Assembly (NCBI RefSeq): GCF_001618425.1
Contig: NZ_BDCU01000037.1
Location: 62,001 to 126,000, forward strand
Length of the DNA: 64,000 bases
Reading direction: 5' to 3'
Source of the DNA: Nocardia fusca NBRC 14340
GTDB taxonomy: Bacteria; Actinomycetota; Actinomycetes; Mycobacteriales; Mycobacteriaceae
Shown here: positions 54,042-63,076 of the stretch, piece by piece
Layout of the letters: each line of letters opens with the position of its first letter
How positions within the stretch are numbered: position 1 is the first letter of the stretch
Position numbers and translations under genes: made by a program
Notes under the pieces: model-generated
What the model was told of the DNA's origin: nothing
The model's database searches: none
What the model saw: the letters and a program-made list of their open reading frames with translations, nothing else

Positions 54042-55688
54042 ATGACATTGTCGCTGCCCGGCCCCGTTCGCAGAGCCGGCGATATCGCCTTGGCCGTGAA
54101 CGTGATGCGCAAACGCGGCCTCTTCGATCCGCTGCGGCTCGACCACGCCGTCCGGTCGATGAGTAACGCGACCAAGTACGGCCCGTTCGCCGGTGTGGTC
54201 ATGCACGCCGTGCAGACCCGCCCCGACTCCCCCGCCATCGTCGACGAGGCGGGGGAACTCACCTTCCGCGAACTCGACGACCGCTCGAACGCCTTCGCCC
54301 GCGGCCTCACCGAACGCGGACTGCGGCCCGGCGATGTGGTCGCGGTCCTGGCCCGCGACCACCGCGGCATGGTGCTGAGCATGCTGACGGCCGGCAAACT
54401 CGGCATGCGCGCGGTCCTGATGAACACCGGCTTCGCCAAGCCGCAGTTCGCCGACGTGGCCGAACGCGAGAAGATCAAAGCGGTGCTGCACGACAGCGAG
54501 TTCTTCGACCTGATGAGCGCCATCCCCGCCGAGATCCCGCGAATCCTCACCTGGGTCGACGAAGCCGATGATGCCGACCCCGCGATCCCGACGGTCGAAT
54601 CCGTGTCGGCGGGGCAGTCCACCGCACCGCTGGCGGCACCCGGCAAACCGGGTGGGATGGTCATCCTCACCAGCGGTACCACCGGCACGCCCAAGGGCGC
54701 CCCGCGCGACAAGGTCAGCCCGTTCATCACCGCCCAGTTCATCGACCGGGTACCGCTGCCGACCGACGGCACCATGGTGATGGCCGCGCCCATCTTCCAC
54801 GGCACCGGACTGTCCCAGTTCTCCCTGGGCCTGGCGCTGGGCAACCGCGTCGTGTTCCAGCAGCGCCGGTTCGACCCCGAGCTCACCCTGGCCAATATCG
54901 CCCGCCACCGGGCGGATTCACTGGTCGTGGTGCCCACCATGCTGCAACGCATCCTGGACCAGCCGAAAGAGGTGCTCGACCGCTACGACGTCTCCTCGAT
55001 CCGGGTGATCTTCGCGGCGGGCTCGGCCATCCAGCCCGATGTGGTGGTGCGCACGGGCGAGCACTTCGGAGATGTGCTGTACAACCTGTACGGCTCCACC
55101 GAATGCGCGGTGATCACCGTGGCGACGCCGCAGGAGCTGAAGAAGTCGCCGACCACCGCGGGCCGGGCGCCGGTCGGGGTGCGGATCGCCCTCTACGACG
55201 AGAACCGCAAGCGGATCACCGCGCCGAATGTCACCGGCACGATCTTCATCGACAACCCACACGCCTTCAAGGCCTACACCGACGGACGTACCAAGGAGAC
55301 CGTCGACGGCATGATGTCCAGCGGCGACGTCGGGCATCTGGATTCCGACGGCCTGCTGTTCATCGACGGCCGCGACGACGACATGATCGTCTCCGGTGGC
55401 GAGAACGTGTTCCCGCAGGAGGTCGAACACCTCATCGCCGAACGGCCCGATGTGCTCGAGGCCGCGGTGGTCGGCGTGGACGATCGGGAGTTCGGCAAAC
55501 GGCTGCGGGCCGTAGTGGTCCCGGGTCCGGATTCGGCACGCGACGCCCAGGAGATCAAGGACTACGTCCGGGCGAATCTGGCACGCTACAAGGTCCCGCG
55601 CGAAGTGGTGTTCCTCGACGAACTGCCGCGCAACGCCACCGGGAAACTGCTGCGGAAACCGCTGATGGAACTGGAACCCGGTAGCTGA
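54042..55688 (+). CDS. Long-chain fatty-acid-CoA ligase (paralogue of the preceding gene)
   Basis: 548 residues from the ATG at 54042 (GGAAGG 9 nt upstream; a TTG at 54033 is in frame). ANL motifs: LTSGTTGTPKGAPRDKVSPF, YGSTECA, SSGDVGHLDSDGLLFIDGRD, LPRNATGKLLRK. The core is highly similar to the previous gene. The N-terminal 50 residues differ (MTLSLPGPVRRAGDIALAVN). The duplication lets two acyl-CoA ligases with different chain or expression preferences coexist. Confidence 0.93.
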   Translation: MTLSLPGPVRRAGDIALAVNVMRKRGLFDPLRLDHAVRSMSNATKYGPFAGVVMHAVQTRPDSPAIVDEAGELTFRELDDRSNAFARGLTERGLRPGDVVAVLARDHRGMVLSMLTAGKLGMRAVLMNTGFAKPQFADVAEREKIKAVLHDSEFFDLMSAIPAEIPRILTWVDEADDADPAIPTVESVSAGQSTAPLAAPGKPGGMVILTSGTTGTPKGAPRDKVSPFITAQFIDRVPLPTDGTMVMAAPIFHGTGLSQFSLGLALGNRVVFQQRRFDPELTLANIARHRADSLVVVPTMLQRILDQPKEVLDRYDVSSIRVIFAAGSAIQPDVVVRTGEHFGDVLYNLYGSTECAVITVATPQELKKSPTTAGRAPVGVRIALYDENRKRITAPNVTGTIFIDNPHAFKAYTDGRTKETVDGMMSSGDVGHLDSDGLLFIDGRDDDMIVSGGENVFPQEVEHLIAERPDVLEAAVVGVDDREFGKRLRAVVVPGPDSARDAQEIKDYVRANLARYKVPREVVFLDELPRNATGKLLRKPLMELEPGS

Positions 55689-55750
55689 ACGCCCTGGCCG
55701 GGGCACCGGCTCCACCGCCGACGGGCCCGGTGGTCGGATATCATCCCGGG

Positions 55751-56314
55751 GTGCGTATCAGGTTCGGTTCCACCCATCCGGTGGACCATCGGGGCGCCGC
55801 TCGCATTCGCGGTGCGGCGGCCGGCCTGATCTCCGGGGCCGTCTCGGTGGCCGCCCACGGCTGGGCGGCGGGCACCGGCTCACCCGGCGGTACGGCTGTC
55901 GTACTGCTGGCTCTCGCGTCGGCGGCGATCGGTGCGCTGATCACCGCGGTGCGCCCGCTGCGCACCGGCGCCGCCGGGCTCACCACGGCGCTGCTGGCCG
56001 GACAGTTGCTCGGCCATATCTGCCTCGGATGGGGTTCCGGGCATCTGCACCACGGTGACCTCCAACTCACACCCACCATGCTCGCGGCGCATACCCTCGT
56101 CGCCGTTGCCGCCGCGGTGGTCGTGCGCGGCAGCGAGTTCGCCTACCGCGTCGCCGGATCCGCCCTGGCACGACTGATCCCGGTAGCGCCCCGGCCGCCG
56201 CTCCTCCCGGACCCGCCGCCGCTGCGCCTCCTGCACCGCGACCGGGTCGTCGCGTGGATCCTCGCGGCCGATACGGGCCGCACCCGGGCACCGCCCCGGG
56301 CCGTGCTGATCTGA
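55751..56314 (+). CDS. Small integral membrane protein next to PepSY protein
   Basis: 187 residues from a GTG at 55751 (a GTG at 55730 is in frame). Four hydrophobic segments and a His-rich motif (GHICLGWGSGHLHHGDLQ) in the middle, possibly binding metal. The C-terminal 45 residues are Pro/Arg-rich and cytosolic. Together with the following His-rich PepSY protein this suggests a role in copper or other metal handling (inference). No family assigned. Confidence 0.7.
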   Translation: MRIRFGSTHPVDHRGAARIRGAAAGLISGAVSVAAHGWAAGTGSPGGTAVVLLALASAAIGALITAVRPLRTGAAGLTTALLAGQLLGHICLGWGSGHLHHGDLQLTPTMLAAHTLVAVAAAVVVRGSEFAYRVAGSALARLIPVAPRPPLLPDPPPLRLLHRDRVVAWILAADTGRTRAPPRAVLI

Positions 56315-56495
56315 TCTCCCCCCCCGGCCGTCACGGCCGGGCGCCGGCCGCCGCTGCGGTGATCTCCGCACGCGCCACGCCCGTGACCCCGGCCGGTTCC
56401 CTCAGCGCGGCGACCCGAGCTCTCGGTGCGCGCCGCGTCCCCGCGCACCCGCCCGTCTCCGGGTGCCGGGCCGGCACAGGACGCAGGTAACACCG

Positions 56496-57938
56496 ATGAG
56501 TACCACCGAGGTCCCCGCGGCGCCCGACAGCGCTACCCCGGCGACCAGTTCACCCCGGCCGAACAGGGGCGCGTTCCGCGCGCTCGCGCTGCGGCTGCAT
56601 TTCTACGCCGGTCTCTTCGTGGGGCCGTTCCTCCTGATCGCGGCGGTGACCGGCGGGCTCTACGCCGTCGCGCCGACTATCGAATCCTTCGTCGACCGGG
56701 ATCTGCTGACCGTGGATTCCCGTGGACCCGAGCGGCCCCTGGCCGAACAGGTGACCGCCGGGACCGCGGTCCGGCCGGACCTCACCCTGGTGGCGGTCGC
56801 ACCCGCGCCGGCGCCGGGTGAGACCACCCGGGTGCTGTTCAGCGACCCGACCCTCGGCGAATCCGAGCGGCGTGCCGTCTTCGTCGACCCGGTGACCGCG
56901 CAGCCGGTGGGCGAATCGGTGGTGTACGGCAGTTCCGGTGCGCTGCCGTTCCGGGCGTGGGTGTCCCAGGTTCACCGCCATCTGCATCTCGGTGAACCCG
57001 GCCGGTTGTACTCCGAACTGGCGGCCTCCTGGCTGTGGCTGATCGCTCTCGCCGGGCTCGCCCTGTGGATCCGGCGGGTGCGTAACCGGCGGCAGCGCGA
57101 TGCGGCGCGATGGCTGTTCGTCCCGAACCTCACGAACGCGCGGGAACGCCGGTTGAACTGGCACGCGGTGATCGGGGTGTGGATTCTCCCGGCGGCGCTG
57201 CTGCTCTCGGCCACCGGCCTGACCTGGTCGACCTACGCGGGCGCCAATATCGAGACACTCCGGGAGAACCTGGCCTGGACCACCCCCGCTGTCACGACCG
57301 CGCTGCCGGGGGCGGCGGCGCCCGCCGAGACCGGACACGGCGACCATCACGGCGGCCATCCGGCCGGACACTCCGTTCCGGCGGACCGGATCCAGCAACT
57401 GGATGGGGTCCTCGCAGCGGCACGCGCGGCCGGTGTCACCCGCCCCGCGGAGATCACGCTCCCGGCGACCGACGGGACGGCGTTCGCGGTGAAGGAACGG
57501 CGGCTGTCGGGCACACTGACCGTCGACGCCGCGGCCGTCGACGGGGCCACCGGCACCGTCACCGATCGGCTCCCCTACTCCGAGTGGCCGTTCATGGCCA
57601 AGATGGCCAACTGGGGCATCCAGCTCCATATGGGCCTGATGTTCGGCGTGCTCAACCAGTTGTTGCTGCTGGCGGCGGCGATCGGGCTGATCACGGTGAT
57701 CGTGCGTGGATATCTCATGTGGTGGCAGCGCCGGCCGACCGCCACGGCCCGCACCTTCGCGGTGGGCAGGCCGCCGCGCCGCGGCGCACTGCGCCGGTCG
57801 GCGGTCCTGGCGGTGCCGGCGCTGGGCGCGGCCGTCCTGATCGGCTGGTTCGCTCCGGTGTTCGGTCTGAGCCTGCTGGCCTTCCTCGTGGTCGACGTCC
57901 TCGTGGGCGCGCTGCACCGCGTGCGGCCGGCGGCCTGA
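56496..57938 (+). CDS. PepSY-associated membrane protein with His-rich loop
   Basis: 480 residues from the ATG at 56496. PepSY_TM architecture: helix 1 (LHFYAGLFVGPFLLIAAVTG), outer PepSY-like segment, helix 2 (LWLIALAGLALWIRRVRN), helix 3 (WHAVIGVWILPAALLLSATG), then an outer loop HGDHHGGHPAGHS, a second PepSY-like domain (VDGATGTVTDRLPYSEWPF) and paired C-terminal helices. The HxxxG and RxHRHLH motifs may hold haem or metal. Family members act in iron or copper reduction and uptake. It follows the small His-containing membrane gene, with which it is probably coexpressed. Confidence 0.88.
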   Translation: MSTTEVPAAPDSATPATSSPRPNRGAFRALALRLHFYAGLFVGPFLLIAAVTGGLYAVAPTIESFVDRDLLTVDSRGPERPLAEQVTAGTAVRPDLTLVAVAPAPAPGETTRVLFSDPTLGESERRAVFVDPVTAQPVGESVVYGSSGALPFRAWVSQVHRHLHLGEPGRLYSELAASWLWLIALAGLALWIRRVRNRRQRDAARWLFVPNLTNARERRLNWHAVIGVWILPAALLLSATGLTWSTYAGANIETLRENLAWTTPAVTTALPGAAAPAETGHGDHHGGHPAGHSVPADRIQQLDGVLAAARAAGVTRPAEITLPATDGTAFAVKERRLSGTLTVDAAAVDGATGTVTDRLPYSEWPFMAKMANWGIQLHMGLMFGVLNQLLLLAAAIGLITVIVRGYLMWWQRRPTATARTFAVGRPPRRGALRRSAVLAVPALGAAVLIGWFAPVFGLSLLAFLVVDVLVGALHRVRPAA

Positions 57939-57959
57939 TCGAGAGGTCGGGTGCCGCGG

Positions 57960-59132
57960 TTACCCCGGTACCCGACCTCCTCGATCGACCGGTCCGGCGC
58001 CCGGACCGGCTACGGCCTCGATGGTCCGCGCGTCGGGAAAACCCTTGCTCGCGAGACGTTCCCGAACCTCTCGCTCGACCCGGCCCGCGGCAGCGGTATC
58101 GACCAGCGCGATGATGCTGCCCCCGAAACCGCCACCGACCATCCGCGACCCGTAGGCGCCGGCCGTGCGAGCCGCATCCACCGCCGCGTCCAGCACCTCG
58201 GTGGACACTTCGAAATCGGCACGCAGCGAATCGTGTCCCGCATCGAGCAACGGACCGATCTCGCGCGGGTCGGCACCCGAGCGCAGCAGTTCCGCCACTG
58301 TGCGCACCCGGTCGTTCTCGCTCAGTACATGTCGCGCCCGCCGGTACAGCACCGGATCGGTGAGCCCGGACAGCCGCCCCGCGTCGTCGATATCGCGTAG
58401 CGAGGCGACCCCGAGCGCCGCCGCGGCGGCGGCGCATTCGGCGCGCCGGGCACCATACCCCCCGGCCGCGTGCTCATGGGTCTGCCCCGTATCGATGACC
58501 AGCAGCCGCAGTCCGGTGGCCGCGAGATCGAACGGAATCTGGTCGAAACCGCCCGAATCGGCCGCACCGAAGGCACGCACGTCCAGGTAGAGGGCGTGTC
58601 CCGCGGTGCACAGGATGGACGCCGCCTGATCCAGGATTCCGGTAGGAGCGCCCACATAGTCGTTTTCGGCGGCCCGGGCGATATCGATCAGCTCCCGGTC
58701 GCCGACCTCCGGCGCACACAGATCACGGACCGCCACCGCGGCGGCGCAGCACAGCGCCGCCGACGAGGAGAGCCCGGCCCCGGCCGGGACCGCGCCGTCG
58801 AATTCCAGCTCCAGGCCCTCGATCCCGTGTCCCCGCCGCCCGAACTCCGCGACGACGCCCAGCGGGTACCGTGCCCAGCCCGGCAGCAGGTCCCGCTCGG
58901 TGGCCAGCGCCGCGGCCGGAAGCCGCACCGGTTCGCCCGGCCGCTGGCGCGAGACCACCCGGACGAGATCGTCGGCGTGCCGGACACCTTCGCAGGTGAC
59001 CACCAAGGGTATCGCTATCGGCAGCACCAAGCCGTCGTTGTAGTCGGTGTGCTCGCCGATCAGGTTGACCCGGCCCGGCGCCGACCATCGACGACGCCCA
59101 CCGGGGGTGATGTACTCCTCGCGTTCGGTCAC
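57960..59132 (-). CDS. galK: Galactokinase
   Basis: 390 residues from the GTG at 59132 (the frame opens further upstream but unsupported). GHMP kinase: APGRVNLIGEHTDYNDGLVL (galactokinase signature, substrate contacts), GAVPAGAGLSSSAALCCAAA (ATP-binding P loop), GGFGGSIIALVDTAAAG (motif 3). Phosphorylates galactose at C1 for the Leloir pathway. No galT or galE lies in the window. It converges on the PepSY gene with a 21-bp gap. Confidence 0.95.
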   Translation of the reverse strand: MTEREEYITPGGRRRWSAPGRVNLIGEHTDYNDGLVLPIAIPLVVTCEGVRHADDLVRVVSRQRPGEPVRLPAAALATERDLLPGWARYPLGVVAEFGRRGHGIEGLELEFDGAVPAGAGLSSSAALCCAAAVAVRDLCAPEVGDRELIDIARAAENDYVGAPTGILDQAASILCTAGHALYLDVRAFGAADSGGFDQIPFDLAATGLRLLVIDTGQTHEHAAGGYGARRAECAAAAAALGVASLRDIDDAGRLSGLTDPVLYRRARHVLSENDRVRTVAELLRSGADPREIGPLLDAGHDSLRADFEVSTEVLDAAVDAARTAGAYGSRMVGGGFGGSIIALVDTAAAGRVEREVRERLASKGFPDARTIEAVAGPGAGPVDRGGRVPG

Positions 59133-59436
59133 CGGACCACCGTACGAGCCGCCCGCCGGTGCCCGAGATCCGCCGCGCCGCCACCATCGAGACACCCGTT
59201 ACGACGTTGTTGCGCCAAGAGAGCGACAAATTCGACACTGCGTGTCATCATCGGATCCATAGTCCAGGTTTGGTGGGCCGGACGCACCGCGGACGGCTCG
59301 GACATCCCCTCGTACAGGAATACTCGGTTTGCGTCAGCCGCCGCTCGATGGACAGGTAGACACGACAGACAGATAAGGACCCAGGCCTGCGACGCGGCTC
59401 GATTTCACCGGGAATGGAGCGAGCAAAGGGGGGCTG
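59133..59436. other. Intergenic region between galK and the GGDEF gene
   Basis: 304 bp, divergent promoters expected. No gene. AAAGGGGGG just before 59437 is the ribosome-binding site of the next gene. Confidence 0.5.
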
Positions 59437-60957
59437 ATGATTATCAGCGAACCGCAGGGAGCAGGGCGGCACGGTATCCACCGGATACGGTATGGTGCAG
59501 CGTTTTCCGTGATGGTGGGTGCGCCGCTCCTGGTGCATCTGGTACTCGGGTCCCGTCCGCTGTCGGTGGCGGCCACCTTGTTCGCGGCCGCCGGCACCGT
59601 CGTCATGATCGGCTTCGGCCTGCGCCGGCACCGTCCGTCACATCCGCTGCCGTGGTATCTGCTGGCCGGTGCGGCGCTTCCCTTCGCGACCGGAACCGTG
59701 CTGCGCGAACTGACCGGCTACGCGTCCACCCCTCTCGACGAGATCTGCACGCTCGCCGGTTACCTCGGCTCCGGTCTGGCGGCCCTGATGTGGCTGCGGC
59801 CGCGGCAGGCCCGTGCCCATCCCGATGTCGTCCTGGACTCGGGACTGATCGGGCTCGGCGCGCTGCTGGCGTCCTGGATCTTTCTCATCGCACCCGTGCT
59901 GCACTCCGAGACCCCGGACGTGAACACGGTTACGGCGGTGACCCTGCCGGTCTGCGATGCGCTGCTGCTCACCTTGCTGGCGCATTCGCTGGCCACCTCG
60001 AGCCGCTCGGAAACCTCGCTGCGCCTGCTGCACACAGCCCTGGCGGGCGTGCTGGCGACCGATCTCGGGTACCGGCTGGTCGCGGCCGGCACTCTGGACC
60101 CGGCGCCGGAACTGCTGGTCCTTCCGCTGATCGGCGCGTACCTGGCCGCCGGGGCGGCGGCCCTGCACCCGACCATGGTGACACTGGGTGCGCCGCGCAC
60201 GATCCGGATCCACCATTCCCGCCAGCGCGCCAGTGTCATCGCCGTCGCCCTGGTGCTCTCCTCCTTGGTGCCGGTGGCCCGCGCCCCGCTGAGCCCGCTC
60301 GACCAGATCATCGTGTCCTCGGTGCTCGCCCTGCTGCTCATCGGATTGCTGATCCGCAGCGAACGCGCGATCGGCCACAGCGCCCGCAGCGAACGGCGCG
60401 CCCAATACCAGGCCGACCACGATCCGCTCACCGGATTGCTCAACCGCTCCGCGCTGCTGCGAGTACTGCATCGTGAGCACCGGGACTGGGCCGAACGCCC
60501 GCTCTGTCTACTGTTCATCGATCTCGACGAGTTCAAAGCGATCAACGACAGCTACGGGCACACCGTCGGCGACGAACTGATCGCCGAGGCCGCCACCCGG
60601 ATCCGCTCCACCGTGCGCCGCGACGATGTGGTGGCCCGCTACGGCGGAGACGAATTCGTCGTCCTGGCTCCGCTGGAGCGGATGGAAGCGACCAAAATGG
60701 CCGAACGCCTCCTCGGGGTGTTCATGAAGCCGTTCCGGCTCAGCACCGGCGAAGTACCGCTGACAGCCAGTATCGGGCTGGCCTGCGGCGGCCCCCGCGA
60801 TATCTACGCCAGCATCTACGACCTCATCCGCGACGCGGATGTGGCCATGTACCAGGCGAAACGGCGCGGCTTCGGCTACATGTTCCACGACTCGATCCGG
60901 TACACCTCGGCCGAACCGAGCCGCCACGGCTGGCGACCGCGGGAAACAGCTGTGTGA
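59437..60957 (+). CDS. Membrane-bound diguanylate cyclase (GGDEF)
   Basis: 506 residues from an ATG preceded by AAAGGGGGG. About nine hydrophobic segments cover residues 20-310 (a MASE-like sensor portion). The GGDEF domain (about 330-490) begins HDPLTGLLNRSALL, contains DLDEFKAINDSYGH and an intact active site RYGGDEFVVL, and ends with the usual A-site-free DADVAMYQAKRRG motif. There is no EAL domain. It makes cyclic di-GMP. No I-site RxxD immediately before GGDEF (I read VRRDDVVARYGGDEF; the R..D spacing is not exact). Confidence 0.95.
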   Translation: MIISEPQGAGRHGIHRIRYGAAFSVMVGAPLLVHLVLGSRPLSVAATLFAAAGTVVMIGFGLRRHRPSHPLPWYLLAGAALPFATGTVLRELTGYASTPLDEICTLAGYLGSGLAALMWLRPRQARAHPDVVLDSGLIGLGALLASWIFLIAPVLHSETPDVNTVTAVTLPVCDALLLTLLAHSLATSSRSETSLRLLHTALAGVLATDLGYRLVAAGTLDPAPELLVLPLIGAYLAAGAAALHPTMVTLGAPRTIRIHHSRQRASVIAVALVLSSLVPVARAPLSPLDQIIVSSVLALLLIGLLIRSERAIGHSARSERRAQYQADHDPLTGLLNRSALLRVLHREHRDWAERPLCLLFIDLDEFKAINDSYGHTVGDELIAEAATRIRSTVRRDDVVARYGGDEFVVLAPLERMEATKMAERLLGVFMKPFRLSTGEVPLTASIGLACGGPRDIYASIYDLIRDADVAMYQAKRRGFGYMFHDSIRYTSAEPSRHGWRPRETAV

Positions 60958-61163
60958 TCCGCTCCGCCTCCGACGCCGTGGGGCGGGCCCGGCCCGACCC
61001 GGAACGCAGTTCATCCGGAGCAGCAGTGCAGTAACCCGGGTAGGTCCACCATCGGTGCTCAACTGTCGCCGGTCCCTGGACGGTCGCCTCCACACACTCC
61101 AGAACCGCGGCGGATCCCGCCCGCGGAGGTGGCTCCGGGGACGGGTCTACCGGCGAATGAGTA

Positions 61164-61916
61164 TCAGTCCGTGAGTTCTTCGAGGAGTTTGCGTGCCTGC
61201 TCGAGTTCGGCCTGCAGCTGCTGCACCTTGGCTTCCTGGGCGCCCCGCACCGATTCCAGCAGACCGTCCACCACCTCGGAGACCTCCGGCGGCAGGAGTT
61301 TCGCCGCCTGTGCCACGGCCGTACCGGTGACCGGGACCGCACGCGCGGTCCGCTTCTTACCCGCAGTGACATCGACGGTCCACTCACCGTCGGCGGTGCC
61401 GTTGATGGTGACGGTGACCTCCGGCGTCTTGGCCTTGCGCGCGGCCGGCGCCTTGGTCGCCTTGGGGGCGGCGGGAGTTCGCGGCGCCGCGGCCGGTTTC
61501 GTCTCGGCGGCAGCACTCTTCGCCGGGGCGGGCGCCGGTTTCCGATCCGCGGCCGAGGGGGCGGAGGTGGACGGGGACGCGGCGGGAGTCACGGGCGGTT
61601 CCTTCTTCTCGGGGGCGGGTGGGGGCGCGGGCGGTGCGGTGGCCGGCTTGTCACGCTGGGGTTTTACCAGCGTGACCTCGGTGGGGCCGAAGGACAGCAC
61701 ATCCTTGGACCCGGTGGGCCGGATCTGCAGGAAGTCGCCGTCGGCGGGATCGCCGAGCGAGACCACCTTGCCCGACCGTCCCTCGGTGACCCCCACCGCC
61801 GCGGCGGTGAACCAGACCATCGGCGGGCGCCCCGCGTCGATCTCCGCGGCGATCTGCTCGAGGTCGTTGTCGGACAGAGGTTTCGGCTTCGCGTTCGCTG
61901 GTGTTCGCGACGGCAT
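61164..61916 (-). CDS. Actinobacterial coiled-coil protein with Ala/Pro/Lys-rich middle
   Basis: 250 residues. A folded N terminus (LEQIAAEIDAGRPPMVWFTA ... GKVVSLGDPADGDFLQIRP) is followed by an Ala/Pro/Lys-rich linker with histone-H1-like composition (residues 90-165), a beta segment (EVTVTINGTADGEWTVDVTA), and a C-terminal coiled coil (AKVQQLQAELEQARKLLEEL). This resembles the DUF6319 group, whose function is unknown. The Lys/Ala-rich linker could contact nucleic acid (inference). It stands alone between the GGDEF gene and the KstR-box gene. Confidence 0.75.
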   Translation of the reverse strand: MPSRTPANAKPKPLSDNDLEQIAAEIDAGRPPMVWFTAAAVGVTEGRSGKVVSLGDPADGDFLQIRPTGSKDVLSFGPTEVTLVKPQRDKPATAPPAPPPAPEKKEPPVTPAASPSTSAPSAADRKPAPAPAKSAAAETKPAAAPRTPAAPKATKAPAARKAKTPEVTVTINGTADGEWTVDVTAGKKRTARAVPVTGTAVAQAAKLLPPEVSEVVDGLLESVRGAQEAKVQQLQAELEQARKLLEELTD

Positions 61917-62026
61917 GGGGCACTCCGGGCAATCTCACTTGTTCGTCGAATAGCTGCGTGCACAGATGATGCCGCACCGCACCGACATTTTCACAAGCAG
62001 GCAGGGTTACGTCACTCGGCCACCCA

Positions 62027-62040
62027 TAGAACGTGTTCTA
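62027..62040. promoter_or_regulatory. KstR-type operator
   Basis: TAGAACGTGTTCTA is a 14-bp inverted repeat that fits the KstR consensus TnnAACnnGTTnnA known from cholesterol-catabolism genes in mycobacteria and rhodococci. It lies 38 bp upstream of the SnoaL-like gene, in promoter position. Confidence 0.8.
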
Positions 62041-62078
62041 TTGTGGGAGCGAATTCCGGCCACCCGAAGGGAGTCACC

Positions 62079-62891
62079 GTGCCGCTGGACCCGACCGCCG
62101 CGGATCTGCGCGAGGCCGTGCTCGCATCCCCTCGCGCCGTAGCGGCCCACGACCGGGCGGCGTGGGTGGGCCTGTTCGCGACCGGCGCGGTGGTCAACGA
62201 TCCGGTCGGCTCGGACCCGCACACCGGATACGACGCGATCGCGCGGTTCTACGACACTTTCATCGCGCCCAACGACATCGTGTTCGACGTGGCCCATGAT
62301 TTCGCCGGTCCGGCGACCGTGCTGCGCGATCTCACCATCACCATCACGATGTCGACCGGCGCGCGGGTCCGGGTGCCGATGCATCTGCGCTACGAGGTGG
62401 TCGAGCAGGATGGCGCCCTGCGAATCGGATATCTGGCCGCGTACTGGGAACTTGTGCCCATGGTCGGGCAGCTCATGGGCACCGGACCGAAAGGATGGCG
62501 GGCCGGCGCCCGGCTCGGCGGCCTGCTGCTGCGCAATCAGGGCTTGCGCGGCCTGACGGGTATGGCCCGGGCGTGCACCGGTGTCGGTGCCGCGGGGAAA
62601 CGAATCGCGCACCGTTTGTGCGCGGCGGCGGCCGCCGGCGATACCGCGACGGTCACCGCACTGACCGGCGACCGCGACACGGTGCGGTTGTGGTCGGGTG
62701 AGTCGATCGGCACCGCGGAGCTGGCCGTACGAGCGCGCGGCCTACGACAGGGCAAAACCCTGGCGGCGGGTCGTTCGGTCACGATCAGCGCCGATCTGCC
62801 GACGGGTCCGGCGCTGCTGATCCTGGACTTCCACCCCACCCTGGACCGGATCGAGACCCTGCGGGTACACACGCACACCGTCGCGCGATAG
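62079..62891 (+). CDS. SnoaL/NTF2-like protein (ketosteroid-isomerase fold), KstR-box controlled
   Basis: 270 residues from the GTG at 62079 (GAAGGGAG 6 nt upstream). Residues 1-130 read as an NTF2/SnoaL fold (AAHDRAAWVGLFATGAVVND; GYDAIARFYDTFIAPNDIVF; LRYEVVEQDGALRIGYLAAY). The C-terminal half is a second, less clear alpha-beta part. The family includes ketosteroid isomerases, and the KstR box implies a role in steroid degradation. No catalytic Asp pair could be fixed. Confidence 0.85.
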   Translation: MPLDPTAADLREAVLASPRAVAAHDRAAWVGLFATGAVVNDPVGSDPHTGYDAIARFYDTFIAPNDIVFDVAHDFAGPATVLRDLTITITMSTGARVRVPMHLRYEVVEQDGALRIGYLAAYWELVPMVGQLMGTGPKGWRAGARLGGLLLRNQGLRGLTGMARACTGVGAAGKRIAHRLCAAAAAGDTATVTALTGDRDTVRLWSGESIGTAELAVRARGLRQGKTLAAGRSVTISADLPTGPALLILDFHPTLDRIETLRVHTHTVAR

Positions 62892-63076
62892 CGGCCCGGT
62901 CGGCACACCGCGTGCGTGACCCGGCGCGCGGCCCACGCACGCACCCCCGGCACACATCCACACCGCCCCACAGGGCACGAATGCGCACCCGCTCCGCGCG
63001 CTCTATTTACTGAGACGCCGAGTCCCGGTAAATTCGTCCGTAGAGAGATGTACGCCATACGCACGAGGAGGCACCG

